The notes beneath the pieces were generated by a model. That model made no database searches. It had not been told where the DNA came from and saw only the letters and a list, made by a program, of their open reading frames with translations. This document shows, one piece after another, positions 8,579 through 23,529 of a stretch of 64,000 nt of DNA. Source of the DNA: Amoebidium appalachense (taxonomy: Eukaryota > Ichthyosporea); NCBI GenBank assembly GCA_963693365.1, contig CAVNZM010000002.1, positions 1,674,001-1,738,000 of the forward strand. Reading direction: 5' to 3'. The stretch's first letter is position 1; each line of letters begins with the position of its first letter. The position numbers and the translations under genes are program-made.

Positions 8579-11500
8579 CTAGAATTTTGTAGTGATGTGT
8601 TTCTCAAGCCAATTCTTTCTTCTATTAAACAGGTCGTAGTTACGCGTATTTAGTATAAAATCAAGGATGTTGTAATTTATAGGTAGGCTATCTTTCTGGG
8701 TTGCGTGTCTGTTGTGAATGTTACGTGTGTGTGTTGCGGTATTATGTGGTCTATCAACTACATTTGGCGATACATGACCGGTTAAACTGGTGTGTGTGTG
8801 TGTTGTTTGGGCATGCAAATGATGCCACCTTATACTTATTAGATCTCCACTGTATAGCACGTGTACAGTAAAAGCGTGGTAATTGATCAATAATACCATC
8901 AGCTAGAGAAAGACCAATTCTACAGGAAGGTAATATGTATTTAGGTGTTATACATTTGCGAGTGCCATATTTGGCAATATGGTTGAGGCGGTCAGTATAT
9001 ATAAAACGAGACATAAGGCTTAGATTTTTTTCAAGGTGTATGCTTTCATCGAGTCTACTAGTGTCGTGTGGTATCTTTTTCCATTTGTTATATTGCGTGA
9101 TTATCTTGTGATTGTGTACATGTTTGATAAGTAAGTGGCAGTCCAAAGTCACACACACACTTTTGCGGGGTTTATTTGTATTTGTGCCCAGGGGAGAAGG
9201 GGAGACTCTGAGAGGGAAGGAAAGAGGGGAGAGGTGAGGAGGGGACAGGTCGGATAGAGAAGAGAGGGTGGGAGGGCAAATACTACTTTAAGCGGCTTAC
9301 TATGTGCTTATTGAATTTCAGCGCGAGATAGGATACTCTAGCAGCTATTGGGACCAGACCATATATCGAGAGCGTTACAGGCCCAGGTTTACAACAGTTC
9401 AAGTTAGATAGAAAGGAGGCAACTTCTGCTTCAAGGAAAATTGCCAAGGGTTTAACTTAAGCGCTCTAGTGACTAGTTCTCTCTTTCTTGATCCTAGCGG
9501 CGAGAAGGGGTAAACCATATTCACATGCCGGGAAGACAAAAGTGCGAATAAATGTAAGTCTAATAGAAGGATGGAGGGGTGTGTCTTTAAAAATATTAGC
9601 CGAGAAGAAAGCTAACCGCTTACGAGTTAACTCTACCCTCTTTTCGACCATATGGTGTTGTAATACGTAGTATTTACATATTGTAAGATCTTCTCAGTTT
9701 GTGTTATGTTTCAGTTCATATGCTTAGTATAAAAGCTACACTCCTATTACGTAAAGTGTTGCATCGATCTCCGATATTCTTGTATACTTGTAATCGTCTT
9801 GTATCGGCTTTAATCGTGTGTTGTAATATCGATTAGAATAGTTATATGTGTGTACACGGATCCACCCACTCAGGGAGAGACGTGTACATGTTCGTGTGTA
9901 CATAAATATCTCTGGTTATAGTTATGCTATTACTATCTTGGTTGTTGATCTGTGCTCTCTTTTCCTTCCTCTTTCTCCTTCCTTATTTTCTTTTCTTTTT
10001 CTCTTTGTCTTCATGTGTATAATCATATTTCTTTTCTACTAATATATGTTAGGTAGATTTGTGTTACTTAATACGTGTTCATTGGACGGTAACACTTAGG
10101 CTACACTTAGAATAGCATGTGTGTTTAGACTTCATTAATTTACTTTAGTTTTCAGGTGTTGCCGGGCTTTAACCAATCATCAAGGTTATGTGTGATATGT
10201 CTGAGTCTTTGCAGTATGTCATAGGTTAGAACTTCCTTGATGATGACACAAGTTGACCTTAACTAGTGTCTGTGTCCTATCGTGTGCGTCTCCGCGTACC
10301 GGATCTCTCTGAAAGCAATTGGTTCTTAGTGATTGGTTTCTATTAGAGATAGATCTGATTTCCGACTGGTCGGAAATCATGTATGGATTGGACTTAGAGG
10401 AATTTCAGGTATTTATTCGAAGATCAGAATAAATTCAGTTCAGTCGTGTCTAAACATTGATGTCTGTTGTGTACACTGCTCCGATCGTTCCGTGTTTTGT
10501 TGTTGTGTGTGTCTGTGGTGTTTTCACACTGCACCACTGTGTCTCTGCTTACATCCCAAATACTTATACAATTTAACATATGGGAAAACATAACACCAAC
10601 AGAATTAACCGGAACACTGATATTTGTATTCTGGAACCATAGGTACAGGTTTAGATGATAATGTAAATGTGTGTAAATTGTTAGCTATATCAGGTACAAG
10701 AACACCACATTTGTCTATGTTAAGGATCATAAGGTTTGCCTTGCACCACTCTGACACTACATCGAACAATCTTTGCAGGCGTCCAGGGGTACGGGCAAGG
10801 AGGGACAGATCATCAGCATAGAGAAGTGCAGGCGGAAAGTTATTAATAGGGTCATCGTTTTCGGCATAAATCTTGACAGCCAAGTCATCTATAAATAGGT
10901 TAAACAAAAAGGGGCTAAGCAATGAACCCTGCAAGAGACCTCTAGTACGAGCAAAACCCTATGAAAGATGCCCATTAACCACAGCTCTACCATAGGGTTG
11001 AGACAAGAGTGCTTCTAACAGAACACCAATGCAGTGTGGTACACCCGTGCAGCAAGCTTTTCCCATTAGGAGACCAGGGGAGACAGAATCGTAAGCAGTT
11101 TTCCAATCAATAAAACCAACATATCGTGCACCAACTTGCATAGAATCGTGCAGTGCCATTATTTGAACATAACATGAATTGTTTTTTACGAAAAGCGGAT
11201 TGGCATGGGTGTATTTGAAGAATAAATTGAAACCTAGGGTGATGTGCAAATAATCTAGTAAGTAGGCAAGCTTCAAAGAATCTACGAACAACCTGGGTTA
11301 GTGTGATGGGGCGAAAGGATGATATGGGGCCCTCAGAGTCCTTTTAACTATGGGGATCACTAAGGTGTCTAACCAAGATGACGGGACATGTCCACATTTA
11401 GCACACCAAGATAAGAGAGAGCTTAACATGATAGTAAGATCAGGTTTAATAGAACGATCACTTTCCTTTTCTGGGTAGGAGGGAACAAGGATTTTAAGAA

Positions 11501-11914
11501 AGCCAGCAGGGAGTCCATCAGGTCCACAAGACTTACTAGAGCTATAACTAGATATCACAGACCATATGGTATCGGGACTGAAAAAGGGGAGGATCGATTC
11601 TATGGGGATAGATGGGTCTACAGGCCACACAATAGGTTTCTGAGCGGGGGTCCTATCTTTAAACAGTTCCGAGAAATATTTATCAGAGTCTATGAGGGGG
11701 TCTCCAGTGGTATCACCAATAATACGAGCAGGGGGGCCAAATAGCTTAGAGGACCATTGCCATAGTTCTGCACCCAGCAGGCGAGTCCCATCAGGGCATC
11801 CGATCCCCAATTCGCTATAGCTACATCCCGGGATTCGACTTACCCGCTCGCCCACAGCGGCTCCTGGAGTCCTGGCTTTTGCTAGTGTCTCTCCTGTTGG
11901 AGTACACTAGTACT
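8579..11914 (-). pseudogene. Decayed LINE ORF2 relic (minus strand), truncated by the assembly gap
   Basis: Broken reverse-transcriptase frames run right to left and align to ORF2 of the intact LINE. The 11855-11298 piece has CGPDGLPAGFLKILVP and SSWLDTLVIPI. The 11291-10959 piece has GFIDWKTAYDSV. The 10934-10605 piece has MQGSLLSPFLFNLFIDDLA and LLYADDLSLLA (YADD instead of FADD). The 9651-9466 piece has TFVFPACEYGLPLLAA. The end at 8700-8579 has ILDFILNTRNYD, matching the ILDHLINAAQYD C-terminus. The pieces are in different frames. The protein resembles but clearly differs from the intact element, so it is a separate, older family member. Its 5' part is lost beyond the N-gap. Confidence 0.85.
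9660..10612. other. About 950-bp insertion splitting the LINE relic
   Basis: This interrupts the decayed reverse transcriptase between EYKY and the following thumb region, where the intact element has only about a dozen residues. It is T-rich with no convincing frame, and holds a hairpin with perfect 10-base arms (GATTTCCGAC / GTCGGAAATC, 10357-10378). Its ends carry weak inverted similarity (ATGGTGTTG near 9653; AACACCAAC near 10591), which could be degraded terminal repeats of a DNA element. The insertion is clear from the alignment; its identity is not. Confidence 0.45.
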
Positions 11915-12414
11915 NNNNNNNNNNNNNNNNNNNNNNNNNNNNNNNNNNNNNNNNNNNNNNNNNNNNNNNNNNNNNNNNNNNNNNNNNNNNNNNNNNNNNN
12001 NNNNNNNNNNNNNNNNNNNNNNNNNNNNNNNNNNNNNNNNNNNNNNNNNNNNNNNNNNNNNNNNNNNNNNNNNNNNNNNNNNNNNNNNNNNNNNNNNNNN
12101 NNNNNNNNNNNNNNNNNNNNNNNNNNNNNNNNNNNNNNNNNNNNNNNNNNNNNNNNNNNNNNNNNNNNNNNNNNNNNNNNNNNNNNNNNNNNNNNNNNNN
12201 NNNNNNNNNNNNNNNNNNNNNNNNNNNNNNNNNNNNNNNNNNNNNNNNNNNNNNNNNNNNNNNNNNNNNNNNNNNNNNNNNNNNNNNNNNNNNNNNNNNN
12301 NNNNNNNNNNNNNNNNNNNNNNNNNNNNNNNNNNNNNNNNNNNNNNNNNNNNNNNNNNNNNNNNNNNNNNNNNNNNNNNNNNNNNNNNNNNNNNNNNNNN
12401 NNNNNNNNNNNNNN
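11915..12414. other. Assembly gap (500 N)
   Basis: Exactly 500 undetermined bases, a conventional gap size, so the true distance is unknown. Sequence order across it depends on scaffolding. Confidence 0.99.
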
Positions 12415-12542
12415 CCCACCCCAGATATGTTGAGGACGTATGTGGCAAATCCACTGCCGGGCTCGACTGGTGCTCCCTATCGACAAGACCTAACCTGGCC
12501 AGGTGACCCTCTCCCTCTCCCCTTCCCCCCCCCCCCCCCCCT

Positions 12543-12590
<48 letters not shown>

Positions 12591-13082
12591 ACCACCACCA
12601 CCACCACCACCACCACACCACCACCACCACCAGCCAGCACACATGCCTTTCAATTTCCCCCTTCCCTTTCTCTCCCCCACAACGACCTCCTCCTCCAAGT
12701 TCCCACTGCCAAAACCCACCCATCCATAAGCTGTCCACACTGACACACAAGCAAATAAGCATGATGTGACACGAAATGAGGGCAAAGTCAAAAAATAAAC
12801 GAGCAGTTTTTCAACAAAACAAGCACATATGCCCGTGTCATCCATCCTCTGCAGCTGCCAGTTATTCATCTGAATTTCACTTCAAACGTAAATAGACACT
12901 GTTTTAGTTTCACTGCATTTGCTCCTGTGCCTTAATGCTCTTCCAGCCCCTTAATACACCTCACCACACAAAGTCAAAGACCATCCACACACCTAAGTGT
13001 ATTTCTGTTTGCGCAATCCATGAATTCTGGGTGCCGGTTACCACGTGCACCACTCGGCACCTTGAGTTGCAAGGGATTACAA

Positions 13083-13083
<1 letters not shown>
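12415..13083. other. Intergenic stretch with poly-C and (ACC)n
   Basis: Poly-C runs (about 12526-12590) grade into a CCA/ACC trinucleotide array (12590-12633). The rest, to 13083, is unique sequence with no supported gene. Confidence 0.6.
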
Positions 13084-13113
<30 letters not shown>

Positions 13114-13149
13114 AAGTGTTTGTAAGTGAAAGTGTTATGAGAGAGAGAG

Positions 13150-13218
<69 letters not shown>

Positions 13219-13335
13219 CTGTACATACACATTCGGGCATTGTGTGAAGAGGTGTTCGTAAGTGCACTGTGATGTATTTGGGATGGGTGGGGAGAAAATC
13301 AGGTTAGGCAGGACGCAGGTTGGCAATCGTCGCAA

Positions 13336-13431
<96 letters not shown>

Positions 13432-13530
13432 CTGTAAATACACATACGGGCATTGTGTGAGGAGTTGTTCGTAAATGCAAGCGTTATGTATTTGGAATGG
13501 GGTGGGGAGAAAATCAGGTTAGGCAGGATG
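13084..13530 (+). repeat. Tandem duplication of a (GT)n plus 100-bp unique unit
   Basis: A (GT)n array at 13155-13214 followed by about 100 bases (13215-13316) is repeated as (GT)n at 13341-13428 plus 13429-13529. The unique parts share CGGGCATTGTGTGA, TGTTCGTAA and GGGGAGAAAATCAGGTTAGG in the same order, at roughly 90% identity. A shorter GT block at 13085-13112 and (GA)6 precede them. Confidence 0.85.
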
Positions 13531-13986
13531 AAGTATGCATCCTAAGAAGAGCCCATATGCATCCTGGTGGGGCCAAATCATCCGATACCAAAGTGTCGAC
13601 CCCCCCACGACAAAATGCAACTCAGATACCACTGCACCTTGAACATGGGGGGGCTGTATCGAACCTTCTAATCGCGGCTTACGTTAATGTGGTCTTGTGG
13701 CGTGTATGCATGCGCAAGCATGCAATCTGTGAAGGGGGGTTTCACGGTGTTACATAGTATTACCATAATGCATGCCATCAGACCACTGCAAGAAGAGGGG
13801 GGCTTTTTACTTCGTACAAATTTCTTTGTTATTAAATGTAGCCTGTCTGTGTCAATAGACACAAAGCAGGGGATTCATAAGAATTGTTCTTTCCTTTTTT
13901 TTTTTTTTTTTTTTTTTTTTACGCCCCCATGAGAGGGGGAAGGGGGAAGGGGGAAGGGGGAAGGGGGAAGGGGGAAGGGGGAGGCG

Positions 13987-14032
<46 letters not shown>

Positions 14033-14310
14033 GGGAGGGGGGGGGAGGGGAGGGGGGGGGGGGGGGGACAGGAGAAGCATACATGGGACGGGGAGATGGG
14101 GAACGGAAGGAGGACCGCACGCATCCACACACGTGCCCGCACACACACACGGACACGCACACGGACACGCACACGCACATGCACGCGCGCGCGTGCGCGC
14201 ACGCGCGCACACACACACACTCAAACACGCCCACACCATTTATGTAAACTTTACGGAAAGACACACACATTCCCTCGCTTGAATTTAGCCAGCATGCAGC
14301 CCATATGTAC
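13531..14310. other. Repeat-rich intergenic stretch
   Basis: It contains a poly-T run (13896-13920), GGGGGAA units, a poly-G block (about 13991-14068), and alternating CA/CG dinucleotides (14120-14222) that could adopt Z-form. I see no supported gene. Confidence 0.6.
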
Positions 14311-14539
14311 CTTCTGATGTTGTTGTCTTGGACGTTGTCATCATGAAACAGACAGGCAAATGGTGACAACACCTCCACATCCAAATGTGTACCCAACTGT
14401 GGCCGGTATAGCGTAAAAAAGGGTTGCACACTCACGGGGGTAAGGTAGAGAGGGGCACGTTTTTGCAGGTACCTGGCCTGTCGGACCGTAGCATCTGGCA
14501 TTACAGTCACGCATGCGGTGCAGACAGTCCATGAATTCG
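14311..14539 (-). CDS. Possible exon of an unrecognised minus-strand gene
   Basis: On the minus strand a 229-base open block reads through NSWTVCTACVTVMPD, RQARYLQKRAPLYLTPVSV and ACLFHDDNVQDNNIRR. It is bounded by a plausible acceptor (ATCACAG before 14539) and a plausible donor (AGAAG followed by GTACAT at 14310). Composition is normal and non-repetitive, unlike the repeats on both sides. I found neither a first nor a last exon, so the gene model is incomplete and the call tentative. Confidence 0.3.
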
Positions 14540-14926
14540 CTGTGATCGATTTTGAGTTAAAAGCAAATAAGTGACCGAGAGCAACAAATTACCCGCGATC
14601 TTGAAATTCTGTTACACGAGTCCCAATATTTACTCACCATCTCATGGCAGAGTTTCCTGATCACGCCCTATCCCTTCCCCCCCAGTTATTTCCCCCATGA
14701 TGTACAAGAAGAATTGTCAAGATAGTACTAGTGAACTAAAGTTAGCCTACTACGTTCTCTATCATTCCATCCCTCTACGTCTCTCCCTCTTTTCCACTCT
14801 CCCCACAATTGTCTCAGCTCTCCGTGTTCCCACTAGTTAGTGCTGCCCTCGGGCTCTCCCTCTCAACATCCCTCCATCTCTTCCTCCGGACCTTGGCTCC
14901 CTTCATATCTATATATCTCTCGCAGT
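14540..14926. other. Intergenic stretch, nothing recognised
   Basis: Non-repetitive sequence becoming pyrimidine-rich to the right. I see no supported gene or motif. Confidence 0.5.
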
Positions 14927-15003
14927 CTCCCTCCCTCCCTCCCTCCCTCCCTCCCTCCCTCCCTCCCTCCCTCCCTCCCTCCCTCCCCCCTCCCCCCTCC
15001 CCT
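14927..15003 (+). repeat. (TCCC)n tetranucleotide array
   Basis: About 15 perfect CTCC/TCCC units (14927-14986) followed by imperfect C/T tract. It is low-complexity DNA. Confidence 0.9.
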
Positions 15004-18000
15004 TCTCCCTCTCTCGCCCGGGTGCCACGGTTCTCGCCGCAGCAGCTGTTTTTTGCTGGTCACGTGAAAGCAAACACGTGCACGCCACGTGCAACAACCA
15101 CCGACAAAGACAGCAAGACAGCAGCACGAGCATTCATCCAACATGAGAAGAAGGCCTCAACGCTCACTCTACAAAATAGGGCCTGCCCGAGTCAATATGA
15201 AGTGTAGAAACTTAAAATTTAGGTGCAACGTTGCCAATCAGATCTGCCAGACTGCCAGCGGCTCTCGCAACTGCACACAACGTTGCTCTCGTAATCCCGT
15301 CCGTGGCACGAAGCCACGAACACGTCTGTAATCTCAAAGTTAACCAAAGAGAAGAACAACTAATATTACAGAAAACAACCAAAAAGCACAGGTTAGATGA
15401 CATTGTAAAGTACAGCGTACCGTCTTGATAGCCGAAAGTGCACATGAACGTTGCAAATGCACAAATCTCCCGGCCGCGAGACCGCCTGATGATTGGCTAC
15501 CGTAATTCCGAATAGCAATCTGATATCGTTAAAAGATTCCGTGACCAAAGTCCAGGCACGCTGAGCAGCACGGTTCTCACCCATGGAAATGAACAAACTT
15601 TTTCTAATATTATTTCTCGTATAATCATGAAAAGGAAAACCTAACAGCAATATTAGCCACACCATACTGTATTCAAGTTTATTGAGGTGTGTGGAGAGGT
15701 GAGTTTTTGGCCACGTCCCGCAAAACAGAGTTTTGGGGGATCTTTCAAAACGCCAAATGATTGGCTTGAGCGTGCACCACAGAGTCCCCCTGGCTCGTAC
15801 GTGTTCCGGGTAACCTTCCATCACTTTGGGGTATACGCGTTCAATATTTACCTTTCCGTTTTCCATCAACATTCAATTTGGCAACACCCGAATGTCGCCT
15901 TCGCGTTATTACCATACGCAGTATAAGGTTCTTTCTCGTTCTGATAGAGAAATCAAAGGTTAAACTCAGTCGGCATGTGTTATGTTCCTTAGGCAAAACC
16001 GTACTGTTCATTATCGCTTTTTGGGAGCTTTGGCAGGATATATTTCTCCTGCTGTACGTATGGATACCACCCTATAGCTAGTAGGTAAGTCTGTATGGTG
16101 CTCTGGTGTTGATATTGCCTGGGAAGTTGTGCAGTGGCGTTGTAATTTTTGTTTTCATCGCCGCTGGTGCCACTTTTGTGCTGAACTTTTTGATCGCAAG
16201 CATGTTGATAGGTGTGAGTTTTTATGTCGCGTTTTACCTCTTTCCCGGGTGTCTGCTACACTGGCAGGCAATGTGACCACTTCAGACTTTTTGTATGATG
16301 TTGAATTCTGTTGGTCGTCACATTGAGTATTTAAATGATTTTCACACAGTGTTCAGGTATCTCAGTATTCACTTGCTACTGGATAACTCGTGAAGTTTTT
16401 ATTGTCTTCTCAGTATGCCGTGCATACTTGCATATCTTTCGTTCGAATAAATCCAGTCAAAAGAAAAAACGAATGTCGCCCAAAGAGGGAAAAATATCAA
16501 ATAAAAATAATATAGTAAACAATTTTAAACATTTCCAGTAGGACCAGTCAGGGCAGGAAATTACACTGTTTTCGGAATTAAATATACCGCTATTTTTCAG
16601 AAAGTACCAGTAAAGCCTGGGACTTGGTTCCACCTGAGTTGGAGGTTGGGGGAGTAAATAAAAAGAATAGTGACCCCCCCCCCCCCCCCCCCCCCCCGGG
16701 GGGCAGTTAACTGCCCAAAGCTGGAGCTCTCAATTTTTCCGATTTTTTCCTCCTGGGAAAACACTGGAACTTGCAATCACGAAAAAAGCTATCTACATAC
16801 ATACCACATTATATCTCATGAACGGTACCAGTCCATTGCCGCAGTGGCAAAGCATTTGGAAAAAGCAGGAAGTATTATCCACTCAATATCCAATTTAATC
16901 TGCTTTCTGAGCTCGTTGTATTTTGTTTTGCATTCAAGCTACAATTTTTTGAGATATACAATAGTTTAGCAGATGGTTGAGGCTCGAAAGGAGCAGTCAA
17001 TACAGTAAATCGCCCTCAAACCAAAGGCACACATGATTGTTGGGATTCCGACCAGTGATGAAGGTAAATTTTCTTTTGACTCGGGTTTATTGATCCGTTG
17101 ATGAAGGCAACGTGCAGCCACAGGCTACATAACCACCAATAGAACTGAAAAAGCCAAAGCTACGAAATAAAAATAAAGCGACAAGTGACAAAGGACACCA
17201 GCGGGCAAAACCATAAGTGTACGTGTATGCGTACTAGTTTGCTCCAACTAGTCATATGCAAAGATGTTGACCAGACCACACTCTGCAAGAAGACATCATT
17301 ACTGCTCCCTCCCAACAGGCCCCCCTCAAAACCTATCGAGGCACAGCAAGCAAGTCAGCCTCTAAAAGAGCACTGCAGACCAAATTTCTGAGCTAAAAAA
17401 ACAATCCCAACGGGCCCAGCCCCTAGATAACCCGAAGAAACTGCATCTAGCCGCTGATAAGGTGGCCTGGTTGTGGCAGGACACAAGGTAAATTCCCTAA
17501 AGGGGAACATTCAAAACGCCCCCCCTATTTTTCTAATCCTGAAGGAGTCTTGCAGGCCACACAGCAACCCCCAGATTGGGCCCTGGCCCGAGCCGCTGAG
17601 TCAAAGTTTGGTACGTGAGCGTGCGCGGGCAACTCTTGGCGCCCGTACGTGGGGTGTCTGTAACTTTGTAACGGGTGGCCAGCCTGCGCACTGTGATGGG
17701 CCTGGGTATACACGCACAACCACGAACCCTCACTCTTGCACATACAGTATGCTGAAATTAGGTGTTTGCATGCCACAATACGGCACTGCAGCTGCGTCCA
17801 AGCCAAGTAGTGGCAATGGTCTTTCGTCTGAACTATTTTGCTAAGCCTGATATTATTAGTACGTGCTGAAGCTCCTCGTTCAAACCGATTGCAAAAGTCG
17901 AGTACTAGACTGTTTTCTTTTTCTTTCTTTCTTTCTTTTCGCTCTAGGGCTGCGAAGCTTTATCATTTGAAAACTGTAGAGCGAAAAGGAACTGGTCATT

Positions 18001-18260
18001 TTCTGAACATATTGGTACTGAATTCAATTTTCTATTGATGAACTTCCGAGTCGTCAAACACACACCAAACAGCCGAGAACAAGCGCATGCATGAAACAAA
18101 CAGCGTCACATTCGCTTCAGAGCGTTGGCTAATTAAAAGCAACCGTAACAAGTGACTACATTATAACCAGATTCTGTTGGCCCTGTCACGGAATATTCGG
18201 ACTTTCGACGATATAGGTACCGGTCGTCAACAAGCCCGAAAGTCTTGACAGTGAGAAACA
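15004..18260. other. Long intergenic region with few repeats
   Basis: There is no gene I can support. It is mostly unique sequence with a C-run at 16675-16697 and GATTGGCT motifs near 15488 and 15757. A 159-codon minus-strand frame (15872-15393) and a 123-codon plus-strand frame (17473-17844) are open but show no recognisable domain. The part just before 18261 is the presumed promoter of the membrane-protein gene. Confidence 0.5.
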
Positions 18261-19307
18261 ATGACCAGCCAAGTTTCAAAGGACAGGTTTAATTTCGACC
18301 CACACATAGGACGAAACGGTGAACTCCAAGCGAGCCAAGAGAAGCAAAACGTTCTGCCTACCTCCTCAGCTCTTGCTGGGGACATAGTCAGCGTTCCGAG
18401 CCAGGACGGGTCTCTTGGGGATGTATCCTTGCCAGTCAAGATGCAAGTCTTGCACAAGGAACAGAGTGTTGCCGAGTTACGGTTTCGTGACATTCCTCGG
18501 TTCATGGCAGCAATATCTACTCAGGATGGCCCACCATATTCCCTCTTGCGACGACTATCATGGTTTCATCCGTTTCTGGCAGGGTGCGTAGTCATTGCTG
18601 TTTCACTGAGAGTAAGGGATTTACGAGATTTTATTCGCTATGGGCAACCTTTGAACACTGCAACGTATATAGTTTTTGGCTTTTGCGTGCTGGTGGTCCT
18701 GTCAGCTCATTTCACCGCCGTCACCGCGATTCGTTGTGGCACGCTTCAAGTTGCAAAACGAGAACCAAATTTCCATGAACTTTCATCGGTCGATAAGAAG
18801 GAAGTACCCAGAGACTGCAGCGGTGGGGGTATTTGCAGTACTCTCGTGGCCGTATTGAACACCACAGTAACCACCCTCCTTTTCACGTTTTTTGTTTGCA
18901 CTGGGCTGTGTGTGATCATCATTCCTGGTCTTCTGGCTTTGGAAATGTTCTGTTTGGCGCCAGCAGCAGCCGTGGTTGAAGGGCTAAACCCGTTTCGGGC
19001 GCTGGCACGCTCGTGGCAACTGACAAGCAAACATGGGCATCCAGATCTGGCGTTGTTTTGCACCTTGCGCTACCTCCCGTGGGCCTTGTTCATGGCTGCA
19101 TGTTTAGGCGGCACCTGTGCCGCACTCTTTACGTTCGAGGATGTGGGTGTGTGGTCTGTAGCATACCTTTTGATGATCAACCTTCCACTTGGTTTGTGTA
19201 CGGCTGCTTTTGATTTGAAGGGATGGGAGGCTGATGCGCTGATGTTTGAGTGCCATAGAGCTCGGCAGAGAAAAAATGATAGGATTGAGCAAATGATTCA
19301 TGTGTAG
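18261..19307 (+). CDS. Multi-pass membrane protein, GPDPase membrane-domain/YciC-like
   Basis: This is an intronless 348-residue frame. Residues 1-85 are polar and cytosolic-looking. Five or six hydrophobic segments follow: LAGCVVIAVSL (near 110), TYIVFGFCVLVVLSAHF (near 140), an extended pair spanning TLLFTFFVCTGLCVIIIPGL and EMFCLAPAAAVVEG (about 205-250), LRYLPWALFMAACLGGT (near 285) and VAYLLMINLPLGLC (near 310). The segment APAAAVVEGLNPFRALARSW resembles the hallmark of bacterial and algal membrane proteins of the glycerophosphodiester-phosphodiesterase membrane-domain/YciC (DUF975-like) group, in which a hydrophobic helix ends in V-x-E-G and is followed by A-L-x-R-S. No catalytic function is established for that group. 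The start is the first ATG; no upstream in-frame alternative is seen. Family assignment is by motif memory and should be treated as moderate. Confidence 0.7.
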   Translation: MTSQVSKDRFNFDPHIGRNGELQASQEKQNVLPTSSALAGDIVSVPSQDGSLGDVSLPVKMQVLHKEQSVAELRFRDIPRFMAAISTQDGPPYSLLRRLSWFHPFLAGCVVIAVSLRVRDLRDFIRYGQPLNTATYIVFGFCVLVVLSAHFTAVTAIRCGTLQVAKREPNFHELSSVDKKEVPRDCSGGGICSTLVAVLNTTVTTLLFTFFVCTGLCVIIIPGLLALEMFCLAPAAAVVEGLNPFRALARSWQLTSKHGHPDLALFCTLRYLPWALFMAACLGGTCAALFTFEDVGVWSVAYLLMINLPLGLCTAAFDLKGWEADALMFECHRARQRKNDRIEQMIHV

Positions 19308-20036
19308 AATCTTAGCTGGTCATTTTGCAGTAAGCGATCTTTCTGGTTTTGTTTTTTATACCAGGATAGGGTACCTCAAGGCACTTACCCTTGCAAGCTG
19401 TGGTATCTCGGTATGGTTTTCGGATATATAGCTTAGTTTTTCAAACTCGTGTATTTATTCAATGAGTCAAGAACTACCCGAAGCGTTTTGCTAGGTAAGC
19501 GTTCTCCTAGAGTTTTATGCAACTGCGTTGTGGTGATACCAACTTGCTCTTAGGTTGTAGGCTTGGCTGGACCCGCTGCGGCTGTAATATTTCCTTAGAT
19601 GGTTACACCAATTTTTTTAGTGATTCTGGGTTTTGCCAACTTTTCGAATGAACTTCGGATAAGGTATGTTTTCTTGTATATGCGTGTTTTTCTCCAAACT
19701 GGCTAGAGTCTTTGTAGTGGTAACACAAACCACCACGCGGCTCAAATAAAAATTTCCAGCTTTTCTGTGAAGCTCCCTGTCCGGCAATACTGTTTGAAGG
19801 TGACACCCTGCCAAGAAAAAAATTGAGTGGAAGAAGACATCCAAATTACACATAAAGGTGCTCTCTAATGATTTCGCCGTGGCAACACTGCTAACTTACC
19901 AACTTACCAATTTCAAAAGGTTTTAGCTGACTTTCTCATCAGTTCCAATAATCAAAGCCGAGGCCCTACCGTGACCAACATCATAAGGAATAATTATTGT
20001 TTTTCCAACCCCAGGTTGTAGCTCTAGCCACTTGAG
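19308..20036. other. Intergenic region, nothing recognised
   Basis: Unique, moderately AT-rich sequence. It presumably carries the 3' UTR of the membrane-protein gene and the promoter of the next gene. No repeat or RNA gene is recognised. Confidence 0.5.
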
Positions 20037-22326
<2,290 letters not shown>

Positions 22327-23529
22327 GTGCTATTCAGCTGAGAGAACGCGGATCTGGCTTGGTTCAAGTGACGTCGGGAAGAACTGCAGTCTTGTGTCTG
22401 AGGGGGTGATAGAGAAGGTGTTTACGTTCCTGTGTGTGTCTGTGTGTGTCTGTGTCTGTCAAGGTCTGATGCCTTGACGTTGTGTGTTGTCTGTGTAGGT
22501 CACGGTGCGTGTGTGGAGGAACCAGAGAATGAACTAGGGGGGGAGGGGGAGGAGGGGGGGGTTGTATTATGGACATAAAAAATTTGCACATCAAAGTTAT
22601 TATATACAAGAGATGTGCAACTTGCATGCACTGTACACACGATCTTTATCCATGTGAAAACAAGGGTGAGTTGAACCTCGGGCGCATTGCAAAGGTGGCA
22701 GCTCAATTTATTAATAATTCGCAGCTGCAGCGTGCCGAGACAAAAAGCGAAAAAAAAGCCTGGTCCCGTCCCAAAAGTCATTGGCATCAGCAAACGCCAC
22801 CCTCCCCCTCACCCCTCCCCCCCCCCCCCCCCTCCCCCCCCCTCCCCTCCCCCCCTCTCCCCCCCCCCTCCTTGGGCCCCCCGAGGCTCCCCTCCACTTC
22901 CCCGTGGGCCGGACAACCCCATCCCCGGCAACCCCTCTAGCTTTCTTCAAGTCCGTGGCAACCCTCCTCCCCCCCCCCCCCCCCCCCCCCCCCCGCCCTT
23001 CCCACGCGGGTACCCCAACAAAACAAACGTACACACTACATATGTTGAGAACGAAACAAGGCCGGGTGCTCAGTGTAGGGGGCCTTGCAAAACATGTAAG
23101 ACTGACCAAGTTAGCAACTGCTCGGTGCGAGTGCAGGACCGTACACGTGTCCGTACAGCTGGATCCGCAATATCCGTGGCTCATGTTGAGATGAAGTATA
23201 GCTTGAAGTCCTATCCTCAATCGTGATATTTCAAATGTTTTAGATAATGCATTTGATTCGTGAAAATAAACAAATTGCGACTGCGAATGCCAGTTGGCGT
23301 TCCCGGAGGCGGTCCCTTGAACAACGTTCATGATGTACGTTTTCCAGTTTTGCGTCCCGCTTGTGTATAAGCAAAAAAGCTTTCGCACCTCTGGAAATAT
23401 GGGCACACAGGAATTGCCTTGCAAAACGTCCTTCATTCCTTCTTGTTTTTTTTTATTATCTCTCCTTATGAATTACGACTGTAGCCTCTAGTTACCATTT
23501 CTTCATCCACTAGTAATACCACTACCGAC
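22327..23529. other. Intergenic region with C-runs
   Basis: It contains C-rich blocks (22798-22870, 22970-22994) and otherwise unique sequence. The stretch before 23530 is AT-rich and is the presumed promoter and 5' UTR of the MYND gene. No other gene is supported. Confidence 0.5.

Noticed and set aside
11879-12640. Open frames spanning the N block
   Set aside because: They consist of unknown residues across an assembly gap.
15393-15872. 159-codon minus-strand open frame
   Set aside because: No recognisable domain, no clear splice or start context, and a long plus-strand frame overlaps it. It is possible but unsupported.
17473-17844. 123-codon plus-strand open frame
   Set aside because: An overlapping antisense frame is equally open, and there is no domain or signal to favour either.
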